6,279 nt of DNA from Flavobacteriaceae bacterium (GTDB taxonomy: Bacteria; Bacteroidota; Bacteroidia; Flavobacteriales; Flavobacteriaceae). A model generated the notes under the pieces. It was not told the origin of the DNA and searched no databases. It saw nothing but the letters and a program-made list of their open reading frames with translations. The translations under genes were made by a program, and so were the position numbers. The first letter of the stretch is position 1; each line of letters starts with the position of its first letter. Of the stretch, positions 1 through 6,279 are shown one piece after another. The DNA is taken from positions 1 to 6,279 of the forward strand of contig CANHNG010000111.1 in the NCBI GenBank assembly GCA_947461915.1, written 5' to 3'.

Positions 1-421
1 TATTTAATCGATTTTATTTTACTTTTAAACTGATTTTATGTAATTTTATAATCCCAAGTCTAAAACACCAAATTACGAATACATTAAAATAATTTCTAGG
101 AATATTATGTATTCACTTTTTGCACATCAGTTTATAAATTTTCGTAATGTGACAAAACATTTCAAAGAATTTAAAAAGCCATTTGTGATTTGGAATTTAC
201 AAACACACTCAAAAGGGTAAACATTTCTAGCGATGAAGCAGAAATAAACCAGTGAAATTTGATGAGTTTGTATTAAAAAAATTAAAATTAATAATTCCTA
301 AAACACAAAACATGTTAGTACTATTGATAATCAAAAGCATACACTTTTTAATACAAAAGTCGAATCAAAGACAGGCTGTAAAAATTTCCTAAGACTAATG
401 AGCCGTTTCTATTAGATATTA
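1..421. other. AT-rich stretch without a convincing gene
   Basis: This stretch lies downstream of the minus-strand gene that ends at 422. It is very AT-rich and dense in stops in all frames. The longest plus-frame stretch is open from about 237 to 392 and could start at a GTG at 252 (46 codons). It has no recognisable motif, signal peptide or supporting start region, so it is not called. A second short open stretch in another frame (175-255) abuts it, so a decayed gene cannot be excluded, but nothing in either translation is recognisable. No strong GC-rich hairpin followed by a T-run, which would end the minus-strand gene, is visible. The only clear structure is the inverted repeat at 267-357. 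Confidence 0.6.
267..357. repeat. Perfect 13-bp inverted repeat with 65-bp spacer
   Basis: The left arm TTTGTATTAAAAA (267-279) is the exact reverse complement of the right arm TTTTTAATACAAA (345-357). The match stops at both ends, since 266/358 and 280/344 do not pair. The arms are AT-rich, so a stem would be weak. No flanking target-site duplication or transposase was noticed. It could be the remnant of a small mobile element, a weak transcript structure downstream of the gene ending at 422, or chance in AT-rich DNA. Confidence 0.45.
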
Positions 422-1492
422 TTATTGCTTAAATCCAGAATTAAAAATAGTAACATTTTTATAATTTCTGGTAATGAATTCAAAAGTTGCATTGAGTACA
501 TTTCCCATTGATTTCGCTTTTTTAAAGTTCAAATCACGAGTATATTGATACAATTCTAATTTCAATTGCTTCACATGATTTTCAGGCGCAATAAAATCGT
601 CATCCATGATTTTCAACAATCTTTTAACGCGATTCTCGGCAGAATGAATTCTTTTGGCCAAAATAGCCCGTTCCTCATTTTTATATTGGTCTATTGAACT
701 TTCCTGTAGTTTATCTTTAACCAATTGCACCATTGGATAATTTTCTTTGAAGAACTGTGGTTTATATATCTTAAAATTCCCTTCATAACATTGCTGATCA
801 AAATCAATTGGACGGATTTTGAAAACCACGTGATCAAAATCATGATGCGGAATAATGACATAATTATAAGCCCTCATATCTCCAAGGAGTCGGATCATGC
901 ACCGTTCATTAAACTTCACAAACTCTTTGGCAATTTGTGCCTTTTCATTTTCGGTACAATTTACCAATAGTGTTTTCATAAAAACATCCCCTGGAATTCC
1001 AATAATATGCTCTTCGATCAAGGTGTCTTTATAAACCAAAAAATGGATTTTATCCGGAGAAAGAATATGCTCTAGTTCGAGTCCATATACCCTTGAAGCA
1101 TCGGCTTTTTTGATATAAAAATAAACATAATTGTCATTCAAAATATTCCTGACCTTAATTCGAAAAGGCTTAGAATTTCCAAAAGTACAGTAGTCGATTG
1201 CGTCAATATTCAAAAACTTTATAGTATCTAGATTACCATCCGAATGCAAGTAGGAGTAGATTTTCTTTAAATTCAAATCAATTTCGCTTCTTTCAAATTC
1301 AGTATAATATACTCTAATCCATAATGTATCTATTTCATTTTTATCGTATACATTTACAGAACCTGAAAAGCGTAACAAATCATCATAACAAACAGAAACC
1401 TTAGAGATGCGATCATACCGTTCCAAATAATCTAACAATAAATTATTTATAGGATAAGTCGGTTTTTTATAAAGCAGCAATGGCTCATTCAT
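422..1492 (-). CDS. Hypothetical protein with kinase-like core motifs
   Basis: This encodes a 356-residue soluble protein with no signal peptide and no membrane segment; I do not recognise a named family. The central region reads like the core of a protein-kinase/APH-like fold: a strand ending in two lysines (K128, K129), acidic residues on the next helix (E139, E141), a hinge-like segment LIEEHIIGIPGD (158-169), then LGDMRAYN (203-210), which resembles the HGDxxxxN catalytic loop without the histidine, and PIDFD (228-232), which resembles the DFG/DxD metal-binding motif. The C-terminal third (about 255-345) is rich in charged residues and probably helical. The ATG at 1490-1492 is preceded by an A/T-rich leader with a -7-like element at 1510-1517. 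It is monocistronic here, divergent from an ABC transporter operon. The kinase-like reading is inference; phosphotransfer activity and substrate are unknown. Confidence 0.85.
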   Translation of the reverse strand: MNEPLLLYKKPTYPINNLLLDYLERYDRISKVSVCYDDLLRFSGSVNVYDKNEIDTLWIRVYYTEFERSEIDLNLKKIYSYLHSDGNLDTIKFLNIDAIDYCTFGNSKPFRIKVRNILNDNYVYFYIKKADASRVYGLELEHILSPDKIHFLVYKDTLIEEHIIGIPGDVFMKTLLVNCTENEKAQIAKEFVKFNERCMIRLLGDMRAYNYVIIPHHDFDHVVFKIRPIDFDQQCYEGNFKIYKPQFFKENYPMVQLVKDKLQESSIDQYKNEERAILAKRIHSAENRVKRLLKIMDDDFIAPENHVKQLKLELYQYTRDLNFKKAKSMGNVLNATFEFITRNYKNVTIFNSGFKQ

Positions 1493-1509
1493 TTTGATTA
1501 TATTTAGTA

Positions 1510-1517
1510 CAAATTTA
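1510..1517 (-). promoter_or_regulatory. Putative -7 promoter element (TAAATTTG)
   Basis: Read on the minus strand this is TAAATTTG, an exact match to the Bacteroidota -7 consensus TAnnTTTG. It sits 17 bases upstream of the ATG of the divergent unknown gene. A minus-strand TTG (plus 1533-1535) lies 15 bases further upstream, a little short of the usual -33 spacing, so the upstream half is weak. It would give a short leader of about ten bases. No equally good match points toward the ABC operon in the same 95-bp gap. Confidence 0.5.
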
Positions 1518-1587
1518 CGTTAAATTATAATTCAATAGTAACAAAAACAAAGCTTGGCCGTTCTATAAAAATAAAATCTTAAATAAA

Positions 1588-2493
1588 TTGGAAACACTAC
1601 TCACCATTAGCAATATCCATAAACGGTACGGCAGCATACAGGCCTTAAAAAACATTTCTTTCGAAATAAAGAAAGGCCATGTTTATGGTATATTGGGCCC
1701 AAACGGAAGCGGGAAATCAACCACATTGGGCATAGTTCTTAATGTCGTAAATAAAACTTCTGGACACTATGATTGGTTTGGAGGAACAATGCAAACGCAT
1801 GAAGCCTTGAAAAAGGTGGGAGCCATTATAGAACGTCCGAATTTTTATCCCTTTATGACCGCTCATGAAAACCTGAAATTAGTATGTAAAATTAAAAAAA
1901 TCACATATTCAAAAATACAAGAGAAGCTTGAATTAGTCGGTCTATATGATCGAAAAGACTCCTTATACAGTACCTTTTCTCTAGGAATGAAACAACGTCT
2001 GGCGATTGCCTCTGCCCTACTGAATGACCCAGAACTATTGATTCTAGACGAACCAACGAATGGATTAGACCCTCAAGGAATCCATCAAATACGCGATATT
2101 ATCAAACAAATTGCCGCAAAAGGAACCACTATTCTACTCGCTTCCCATTTGTTGGACGAAGTCGAAAAAGTATGTACCCATATTATCGTTTTGAAAAAAG
2201 GGGAGATTTTGTATTCCGGTTTGGTGGAGGAAATGTCGGCAAATGAAGGTTTTTTTGAATTGCAAGCTGAAGATAACGGAAATCTGGTAACTGTTTTAAA
2301 AACCCATCCTGCCATTGAAAGCATTGTCAGTAAAGAAGGAAAGGTCTTGGCTTATTTAAAAAGCAGTTTGGAAGCCAAAGATTTAAACCGATTTCTCTTT
2401 AACGAAAACATTAGTTTGGACCATTTGGTTAAACGCAAAAACAGTTTAGAGGAGCAATTTTTAGAATTGACAAAAAGCAGTAGTAAATCCTAA
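1588..2493 (+). CDS. ABC transporter ATP-binding protein, BcrA type
   Basis: This 301-residue cytoplasmic ATPase energises the membrane subunit encoded 15 bases downstream. Visible motifs are Walker A GPNGSGKST (37-45), signature SLGMKQR (131-137), Walker B LLILDEP (150-156) followed by the D-loop GLDP (159-162), and the switch histidine H187. The Q-loop position carries glutamate (IIERP, E82), as in the bacitracin/lantibiotic-resistance branch (BcrA, LanF). Residues from about 215 to 301 form the variable C-terminal extension of that branch. The start is TTG: the frame is open back to the stop at 1528-1530 but has no ATG, and the first internal methionine (M69) lies after Walker A, so a downstream start would destroy the enzyme. 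The upstream sequence is A-rich with no Shine-Dalgarno motif. Family membership is clear. The substrate is not; a peptide antibiotic, lipid or other hydrophobic compound are all possible. Confidence 0.95.
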   Translation: METLLTISNIHKRYGSIQALKNISFEIKKGHVYGILGPNGSGKSTTLGIVLNVVNKTSGHYDWFGGTMQTHEALKKVGAIIERPNFYPFMTAHENLKLVCKIKKITYSKIQEKLELVGLYDRKDSLYSTFSLGMKQRLAIASALLNDPELLILDEPTNGLDPQGIHQIRDIIKQIAAKGTTILLASHLLDEVEKVCTHIIVLKKGEILYSGLVEEMSANEGFFELQAEDNGNLVTVLKTHPAIESIVSKEGKVLAYLKSSLEAKDLNRFLFNENISLDHLVKRKNSLEEQFLELTKSSSKS

Positions 2494-2508
2494 ACTCAGA
2501 ACAAAAAC

Positions 2509-3345
2509 ATGAAACGATTACTCTCCATAGAATTACAAAAAATATGGCTTAACAAAGCTAGTCGAGTGTTGACCTTGACCTATTTTATTTTGCTTTCCCT
2601 TATAGCATTGATAGCGTCTATAAAATTTGACCTTGGCATTTTTAAAGTTCATCTTGCCGAAATGGGAATTTTTAATTTTCCTCTTATTTGGCATTTCAAC
2701 ACCTATATTTCCGCTTGGTTTAAATTCTTTTTAGCGATAGTTATCGTCTCGATAATGGCAAACGAGTATAACTACGGGACTTTAAAACAAAACCTGATAG
2801 ACGGGATGAGCAAATGGGAATTTATACAATCTAAGTTTTTGACGGCCGTATTCTTTGCATTTTGCTCTGCTGTTTTTGTTTTTATTATGAGTTTGGCTTT
2901 AGGCTACAGTTTTTCTACCTATACCGAAATAAGCATCGTCTTTTCGAATTTGGAATACCTCTTGGCTTTCTTTGTCAAGCTAGTGGGGTTTTTCTCGTTC
3001 TGCTTATTTTTAGGGATTTTGGTAAAACGTTCCGCTTTTGCAATTGGATTTTTATTGGTTTGGTACATCATTGAAAACATCATCAAAGGATACTTGAGTT
3101 TTAGCCTTTTTCCCGAAGGCAATACAGCGGCCAATATTGAAAAATTGCTACCATTAGAATCTATTTCGAATTTAATTGTGGAACCCTTCTCTAGAGTGTC
3201 GGTCGTAAAAGACATTGGAACGCAAATGGGAATGAACAATTTAAAAGATTATAGTATTCATTATTCATCTTTTTTAATTGTTTTGGGTTGGACCTTAATC
3301 TTTATGTTACTATCCTATAAATTATTAAAAAATAGAGATTTGTAG
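2509..3345 (+). CDS. ABC-2 type transporter permease subunit
   Basis: This 278-residue inner-membrane protein is the transmembrane partner of the ATPase encoded just upstream. About six hydrophobic segments are visible, near residues 20-38, 62-83, 110-133, 150-172, 174-193 and 253-273. After the second comes the typical ABC-2 cytoplasmic motif NEYNYGTLKQ (85-94) with a following lysine-containing segment (about 100-112), which normally couples to the ATPase. A larger loop (about 195-250) lies between the fifth and sixth segments. The start ATG is preceded by an A-rich stretch, and the 15-bp gap to the upstream stop implies co-transcription. No second permease gene and no substrate-binding protein are present, so the exporter probably works as a homodimer of this subunit with two ATPases. 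The sequence does not reveal the substrate. Confidence 0.93.
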   Translation: MKRLLSIELQKIWLNKASRVLTLTYFILLSLIALIASIKFDLGIFKVHLAEMGIFNFPLIWHFNTYISAWFKFFLAIVIVSIMANEYNYGTLKQNLIDGMSKWEFIQSKFLTAVFFAFCSAVFVFIMSLALGYSFSTYTEISIVFSNLEYLLAFFVKLVGFFSFCLFLGILVKRSAFAIGFLLVWYIIENIIKGYLSFSLFPEGNTAANIEKLLPLESISNLIVEPFSRVSVVKDIGTQMGMNNLKDYSIHYSSFLIVLGWTLIFMLLSYKLLKNRDL

Positions 3346-3353
3346 TATATTTG
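3346..3353 (+). promoter_or_regulatory. Putative -7 promoter element (TATATTTG)
   Basis: TATATTTG exactly matches the Bacteroidota -7 consensus TAnnTTTG. It begins on the base after the permease TAG stop and ends seven bases before the ATG of the secreted-protein gene. No TTG stands at the expected -33 distance (about 3320-3330), so the upstream half is missing or degenerate. If used, transcription would start at or within a few bases of the ATG, giving a leaderless or nearly leaderless message. Otherwise the gene is read through from the ABC operon, since no terminator lies between. Confidence 0.45.
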
Positions 3354-3360
3354 TGAGGTT

Positions 3361-5217
3361 ATGAAAACTGCCAAAACAATATTATTTTTTGCCATTATTT
3401 GTTGCACTACTTCAATTGTATTTGCACAAAATATTATAGTAGAAGGCAACAAAAGTGCAACAGATTTAGTTGGTATTTTAACCAATAACAGTCCTTGTAT
3501 CAGTATTTTATCAAAAACTGCAAAAGGGGATACTTTTACTGCAGGGAAAAATAGCTATGGATCTTTTGACAAAGACATAAGCTCTTTTCCTTTTGCAAAG
3601 GGTATAGTTTTAAGTACTTGGAGTGCTGAAAATGCTAAAGGCCCTTATGACGCTGGAAATGAGGGCGGTGGGAGTACATCTTGGCCAGGCGATACGGATT
3701 TAAACGACGCACTAAACATTAGCACATCAGTAAACGCAACATCTTTAGAATTCGATTTTATACCCATAACAAATTTTATTAGTTTCAATTATATATTCGC
3801 CTCCAATGAATACCAATACTATTACCCTTGTGAATATTCAGATGCATTTGCCTTTCTGATAAGAAATGAAGACATAATAGGGTCAACATATGAAAATTTA
3901 GCTGTTATTCCTGGCGCTATTCCCCCCACCCCCGTTTCTTCGGAAAATATTCACCCTTTAATTAATGATTATACTGATAGTGTTAGTGGTGTTCTTCACA
4001 AAGGTTGCCAGGCTATAAACGAAAAATATTTTAAGGGATTCAATGATGCTACAAGTCCAATAAATTATAGCGGTCAAACCGTGGTAATGAATGCCCAAAA
4101 AAACGTAATTGCCGGCAATAAATATCATATAAAATTAGTGATTGCAGATGATCGAAACGAATATTTTGATTCAGCCGTATTTCTGGAAGCAGGAAGTTTT
4201 TCTCCCAAAATAGACTTGGGGTCAGATCAATTGTTAGCTACAAACAACCCAGTTTGTTTTGGCGACACGTATAGTATTAAGATGGATGATATCCTACCAG
4301 GAGTTAGTGTTTTTAATTATGAATGGTATGAGGATGGAGCAATACTTACAGAAACAGGCTCTGTTTTATCCGTTACTAAAGATGGCACATATAAAGTAAA
4401 AGTAGATTTAGGAGGAGGATGTTCAGCAACTGGAGAAATTAAAATAGAATTTGCTCCCGAAATAATTTTAAATCCTACTACTCTAAATAAATGTGCTGAT
4501 ACTGGCAATGGAACCGCCACTTTCGATTTGACTAAGGCAAAAACAGACTTACTAGACGGTAATCCTGCTACTACAACAATTGATTATTTTAAGACAATAA
4601 CATTATCAGATCTTATTTTAGACCCAAGTTCTTTTAAATACAATCTTTCAACAGGTAATATTGTTTATGCAAACTTAACTATTTATGGAACATGTTCCGC
4701 CATTGCAGAAATCACACTTCAAACACTTCCTAGCACTGTAATCTCGGGAATTTGTCCGGACCCAATTATAAACGCTTTTTCTGGAAATAAAAACTCCGTC
4801 GAATTAATCCCCCCACCCACTGGAGATCCTTATGAATACTCATTAGACGGAACCAAATATCAAACATTACCTTTGTTTACTAATTTAGCCGCAGGAGAAT
4901 ATACCGCCTACATTAGAAACTCCAGCACTTGCGAATATTTAACTTACCCCATCACCATTCTTGACTACCCGCGATTTTTCACCCCAAACAATGATGGATA
5001 CAATGATACTTGGAAAATAAAAAATCTAGATTTGTTCCCCAAAGCCATCCTGACGATTTTTGATCGCTATGGAAATCTGTTGACCCAAATTAACACGGTC
5101 AACTCTGAGTGGAATGGCAAATTTAATGGTTATGAATTGCCTGCTGACGATTATTGGTTTACCCTAAACTTTGGAGAAGGTAAAGTGTCAAAAGGCCATT
5201 TTAGTCTAAAAAGATAA
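3361..5217 (+). CDS. Secreted choice-of-anchor L protein with T9SS type B sorting domain
   Basis: This 618-residue protein is predicted to be exported by Sec, then moved across the outer membrane by the type IX secretion system and attached to or released from the cell surface. A signal peptide occupies residues 1-22 (lysines at 2 and 5, hydrophobic core, cleavage after VFA); no lipobox fits. Residues about 28-280 match the choice-of-anchor L domain style, with FNYIFASNEYQYYY (142-155), DAFAFLI (161-167) and a closing strand SAVFLEAGSF (271-280). Three beta-rich segments follow, each with a possible disulfide pair: C299/C354, C378/C445 and C465/C524. The C-terminus (about 537-618) is the gliding-motility-associated type B sorting domain: PRFFTPNNDGYNDTW (537-551), IFDRYGNLL (566-574) and a final GHFSLKR. 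The ATG start places the signal peptide correctly. No enzymatic motif is seen, so an adhesive or structural surface role is inference. It ends before a strong terminator. Confidence 0.92.
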   Translation: MKTAKTILFFAIICCTTSIVFAQNIIVEGNKSATDLVGILTNNSPCISILSKTAKGDTFTAGKNSYGSFDKDISSFPFAKGIVLSTWSAENAKGPYDAGNEGGGSTSWPGDTDLNDALNISTSVNATSLEFDFIPITNFISFNYIFASNEYQYYYPCEYSDAFAFLIRNEDIIGSTYENLAVIPGAIPPTPVSSENIHPLINDYTDSVSGVLHKGCQAINEKYFKGFNDATSPINYSGQTVVMNAQKNVIAGNKYHIKLVIADDRNEYFDSAVFLEAGSFSPKIDLGSDQLLATNNPVCFGDTYSIKMDDILPGVSVFNYEWYEDGAILTETGSVLSVTKDGTYKVKVDLGGGCSATGEIKIEFAPEIILNPTTLNKCADTGNGTATFDLTKAKTDLLDGNPATTTIDYFKTITLSDLILDPSSFKYNLSTGNIVYANLTIYGTCSAIAEITLQTLPSTVISGICPDPIINAFSGNKNSVELIPPPTGDPYEYSLDGTKYQTLPLFTNLAAGEYTAYIRNSSTCEYLTYPITILDYPRFFTPNNDGYNDTWKIKNLDLFPKAILTIFDRYGNLLTQINTVNSEWNGKFNGYELPADDYWFTLNFGEGKVSKGHFSLKR

Positions 5218-5258
5218 AGTCGATTTTGTGTCAACTTATTTCAGGACGGGACAAATAT

Positions 5259-5289
5259 AAAAAAAGCCATTCTTTCGAATGGCTTTTTT
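5259..5289. terminator. Bidirectional intrinsic terminator
   Basis: GCCATTC (5266-5272) pairs with GAATGGC (5277-5283) around a TTTC tetraloop. The stem is flanked by seven A (5259-5265) and six T (5284-5289), which extend it and supply a T-run in both directions. It lies 41 bases after the stop of the secreted-protein gene and 16 bases beyond the stop of the convergent typA gene, so it can end both transcripts. Confidence 0.9.
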
Positions 5290-5305
5290 ACTATGATTTC
5301 TAAGA

Positions 5306-6279
5306 TTAGATTTTAAATCTTTTTCGATCTGTTTCTGTCAAATATATTTTTCTCAAACGAATCGATTTTGGTGTAACCTCTACATATTCATCTTTCTGAA
5401 TGTATTCCAACGCTTCCTCCAATGAGAAAATAATCGGAGGGATAATCCTCGCTTTTTCATCATTTCCAGACGAACGAACGTTAGATTGTTTTTTCTCTTT
5501 TGTAACGTTTACACACATGTCATCACCACGAGAGTTTTCTCCAATTACTTGGCCTTCGTAAATTTCGGCATTTGGCTCAACAAAAAACTTACCACGATCT
5601 TGCAATTTATCAATAGAATAAGGAATAGCTTTTCCTTTTTCCATAGAAATCAATGACCCCTTATTACGTCCAGAAATTTCTCCTTTGTATGGCTCATATC
5701 CTATGAAACGGTGTGCCATAATGGCCTCTCCAGCAGTCGCAGTTAACAATTGATTACGTAATCCTATAATTCCACGAGATGGAATGTTAAATTTTATAAC
5801 CATACGTTCCCCTTTAGTTTCCATACTCAACATTTCGCCTTTACGTAAAGTAACAAACTCAACAGCACGACCAGAAAGATTTTCAGGCAAGTCGATGGTT
5901 AATTCCTCAATTGGTTCACATTTTTTTCCATCTACTTCTTTGATGATAACTTGCGGTTGACCAATTTGCAATTCGTAACCCTCTCTTCTCATAGTTTCTA
6001 TAAGAACAGACAAGTGAAGTACACCACGACCAAAAACCATGAATTTATCAGCAGAATCTGTTTCACCCAACTTCATTGCTAAGTTTTTCTCTAATTCTTT
6101 TGTCAAACGATCTCTAATATGGCGAGAAGTTACAAATTTACCCTCTTTACCAAAGAAAGGAGAGTCATTTATGGTAAACAACATGCTCATTGTAGGTTCA
6201 TCAATAGCAATGGTTTGCAACGCTTCCGGATTTTCAAAATCGGAAATAGTATCTCCAATTTCAAAACCTTCGACTCCAA
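5306..6279 (-). CDS. typA: Translational GTPase TypA/BipA, C-terminal part (5' end beyond window)
   Basis: The reading frame runs off the window edge: the codons from 6277 to 6221 continue the protein upstream (GVEGFEIGDTISDFENPEA), so the TTG at 6218-6220 is an internal leucine, not a start. About 323 residues are visible, roughly the C-terminal half of a family member of about 600 residues. The GTPase domain and most of the beta-barrel domain II are outside. Visible landmarks, numbered from the window edge, are DEPTMSMLF (26-34), GKEGKFVTSR (43-52) and GRGVLHLSVLIE (84-95) in the EF-G III-like domain; IPSRGIIGLR (165-174) in the domain V-like part; and LQDRGKFF (225-232), YEGQVIGENSR (240-250) and the EVTPKSIRLRK stretch (300-310) in the TypA-specific C-terminal domain. 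The family binds the ribosome at the EF-G site and supports ribosome assembly and growth under stress or cold. Transcription ends at the shared terminator. Confidence 0.97.
   Translation of the reverse strand, partial: GVEGFEIGDTISDFENPEALQTIAIDEPTMSMLFTINDSPFFGKEGKFVTSRHIRDRLTKELEKNLAMKLGETDSADKFMVFGRGVLHLSVLIETMRREGYELQIGQPQVIIKEVDGKKCEPIEELTIDLPENLSGRAVEFVTLRKGEMLSMETKGERMVIKFNIPSRGIIGLRNQLLTATAGEAIMAHRFIGYEPYKGEISGRNKGSLISMEKGKAIPYSIDKLQDRGKFFVEPNAEIYEGQVIGENSRGDDMCVNVTKEKKQSNVRSSGNDEKARIIPPIIFSLEEALEYIQKDEYVEVTPKSIRLRKIYLTETDRKRFKI

Noticed and set aside
175..392. Two short open stretches in different plus frames (175-255 and 237-392, GTG at 252) that could be read as one frameshifted small gene
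   Set aside because: Each is short, has no recognisable motif or start region, and open runs of this length occur by chance between stops; a homologue search with the joined translation would decide.
374..405. Possible hairpin (GGCT ... AGCC) as terminator of the minus-strand gene ending at 422
   Set aside because: Only four pairs with a long AT-rich loop and no proper T-run in the right direction; too weak to call.
829..849. Palindrome-rich patch around CACGTGATCAAAATCATGAT
   Set aside because: It lies inside conserved-looking coding sequence (HHDFDHVVF) and is explained by codon use; no operator context.
725..970. 81-codon plus-strand open frame
   Set aside because: It lies entirely antisense inside the 356-residue minus-strand gene and shows no protein-like motif; a shadow frame.
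2919..3239. 106-codon minus-strand open frame opposite the permease gene
   Set aside because: Its composition mirrors the hydrophobic permease codons and no domain is visible; a shadow frame. The shorter frames at 2085-2324, 2862-3074 and 4317-4520 were rejected for the same reason.
6020..6022. Valine in GRGVLHL of TypA where enterobacterial BipA has GRGELHL
   Set aside because: The rest of the motif is intact and, from memory of the family, this substitution is common in Bacteroidota, so it is probably a lineage trait rather than damage.
6218..6220. TTG as the start codon of the typA reading frame
   Set aside because: The frame stays open to the window edge and the upstream codons match TypA domain II sequence, so this is an internal leucine and the gene is truncated by the window.

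Overview
The window looks like a chromosomal segment from a low-G+C member of the Bacteroidota, most likely Flavobacteriaceae close to Flavobacterium. This rests on AT-rich intergenic DNA, a secreted protein ending in a type IX secretion (type B, gliding-motility-associated) sorting domain, TAnnTTTG-type -7 promoter elements, A-rich rather than Shine-Dalgarno-like start regions, and a Bacteroidota-like TypA sequence.

Layout. Positions 1-421 contain no convincing gene; the one structured item is a perfect 13-bp inverted repeat (267-279 / 345-357). On the minus strand, 422-1492 encodes a 356-residue protein of unknown function whose central part resembles the catalytic core of a protein-kinase/aminoglycoside-phosphotransferase-like fold. 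It is divergently arranged, across 95 bp, with a plus-strand ABC-exporter pair: an ATPase of the BcrA type (1588-2493, TTG start) and an ABC-2-type membrane subunit (2509-3345). Fifteen bases after the permease stop comes a 618-residue secreted protein (3361-5217) with a signal peptide, a choice-of-anchor L-type N-terminal domain, three cysteine-paired beta-rich segments and a T9SS type B C-terminal sorting domain. A strong symmetrical terminator (5259-5289) separates it from the convergent, partial typA/bipA gene (5306 to the window end, minus strand), of which only the C-terminal half is present.

How the genes relate. The ATPase and permease clearly form one transporter operon. The secreted protein lies on the same strand directly downstream, but an exact -7 element immediately after the permease stop suggests its own promoter, so a shared function is not established. 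TypA is a housekeeping ribosome-associated GTPase and an unrelated neighbour.

No mobile element, CRISPR array, tRNA or rRNA was seen. Most of the window is ordinary for this lineage. The items most worth a second look are the kinase-like motifs in the unknown protein, the very short or absent leader of the secreted-protein gene, and the domain architecture of that secreted protein.
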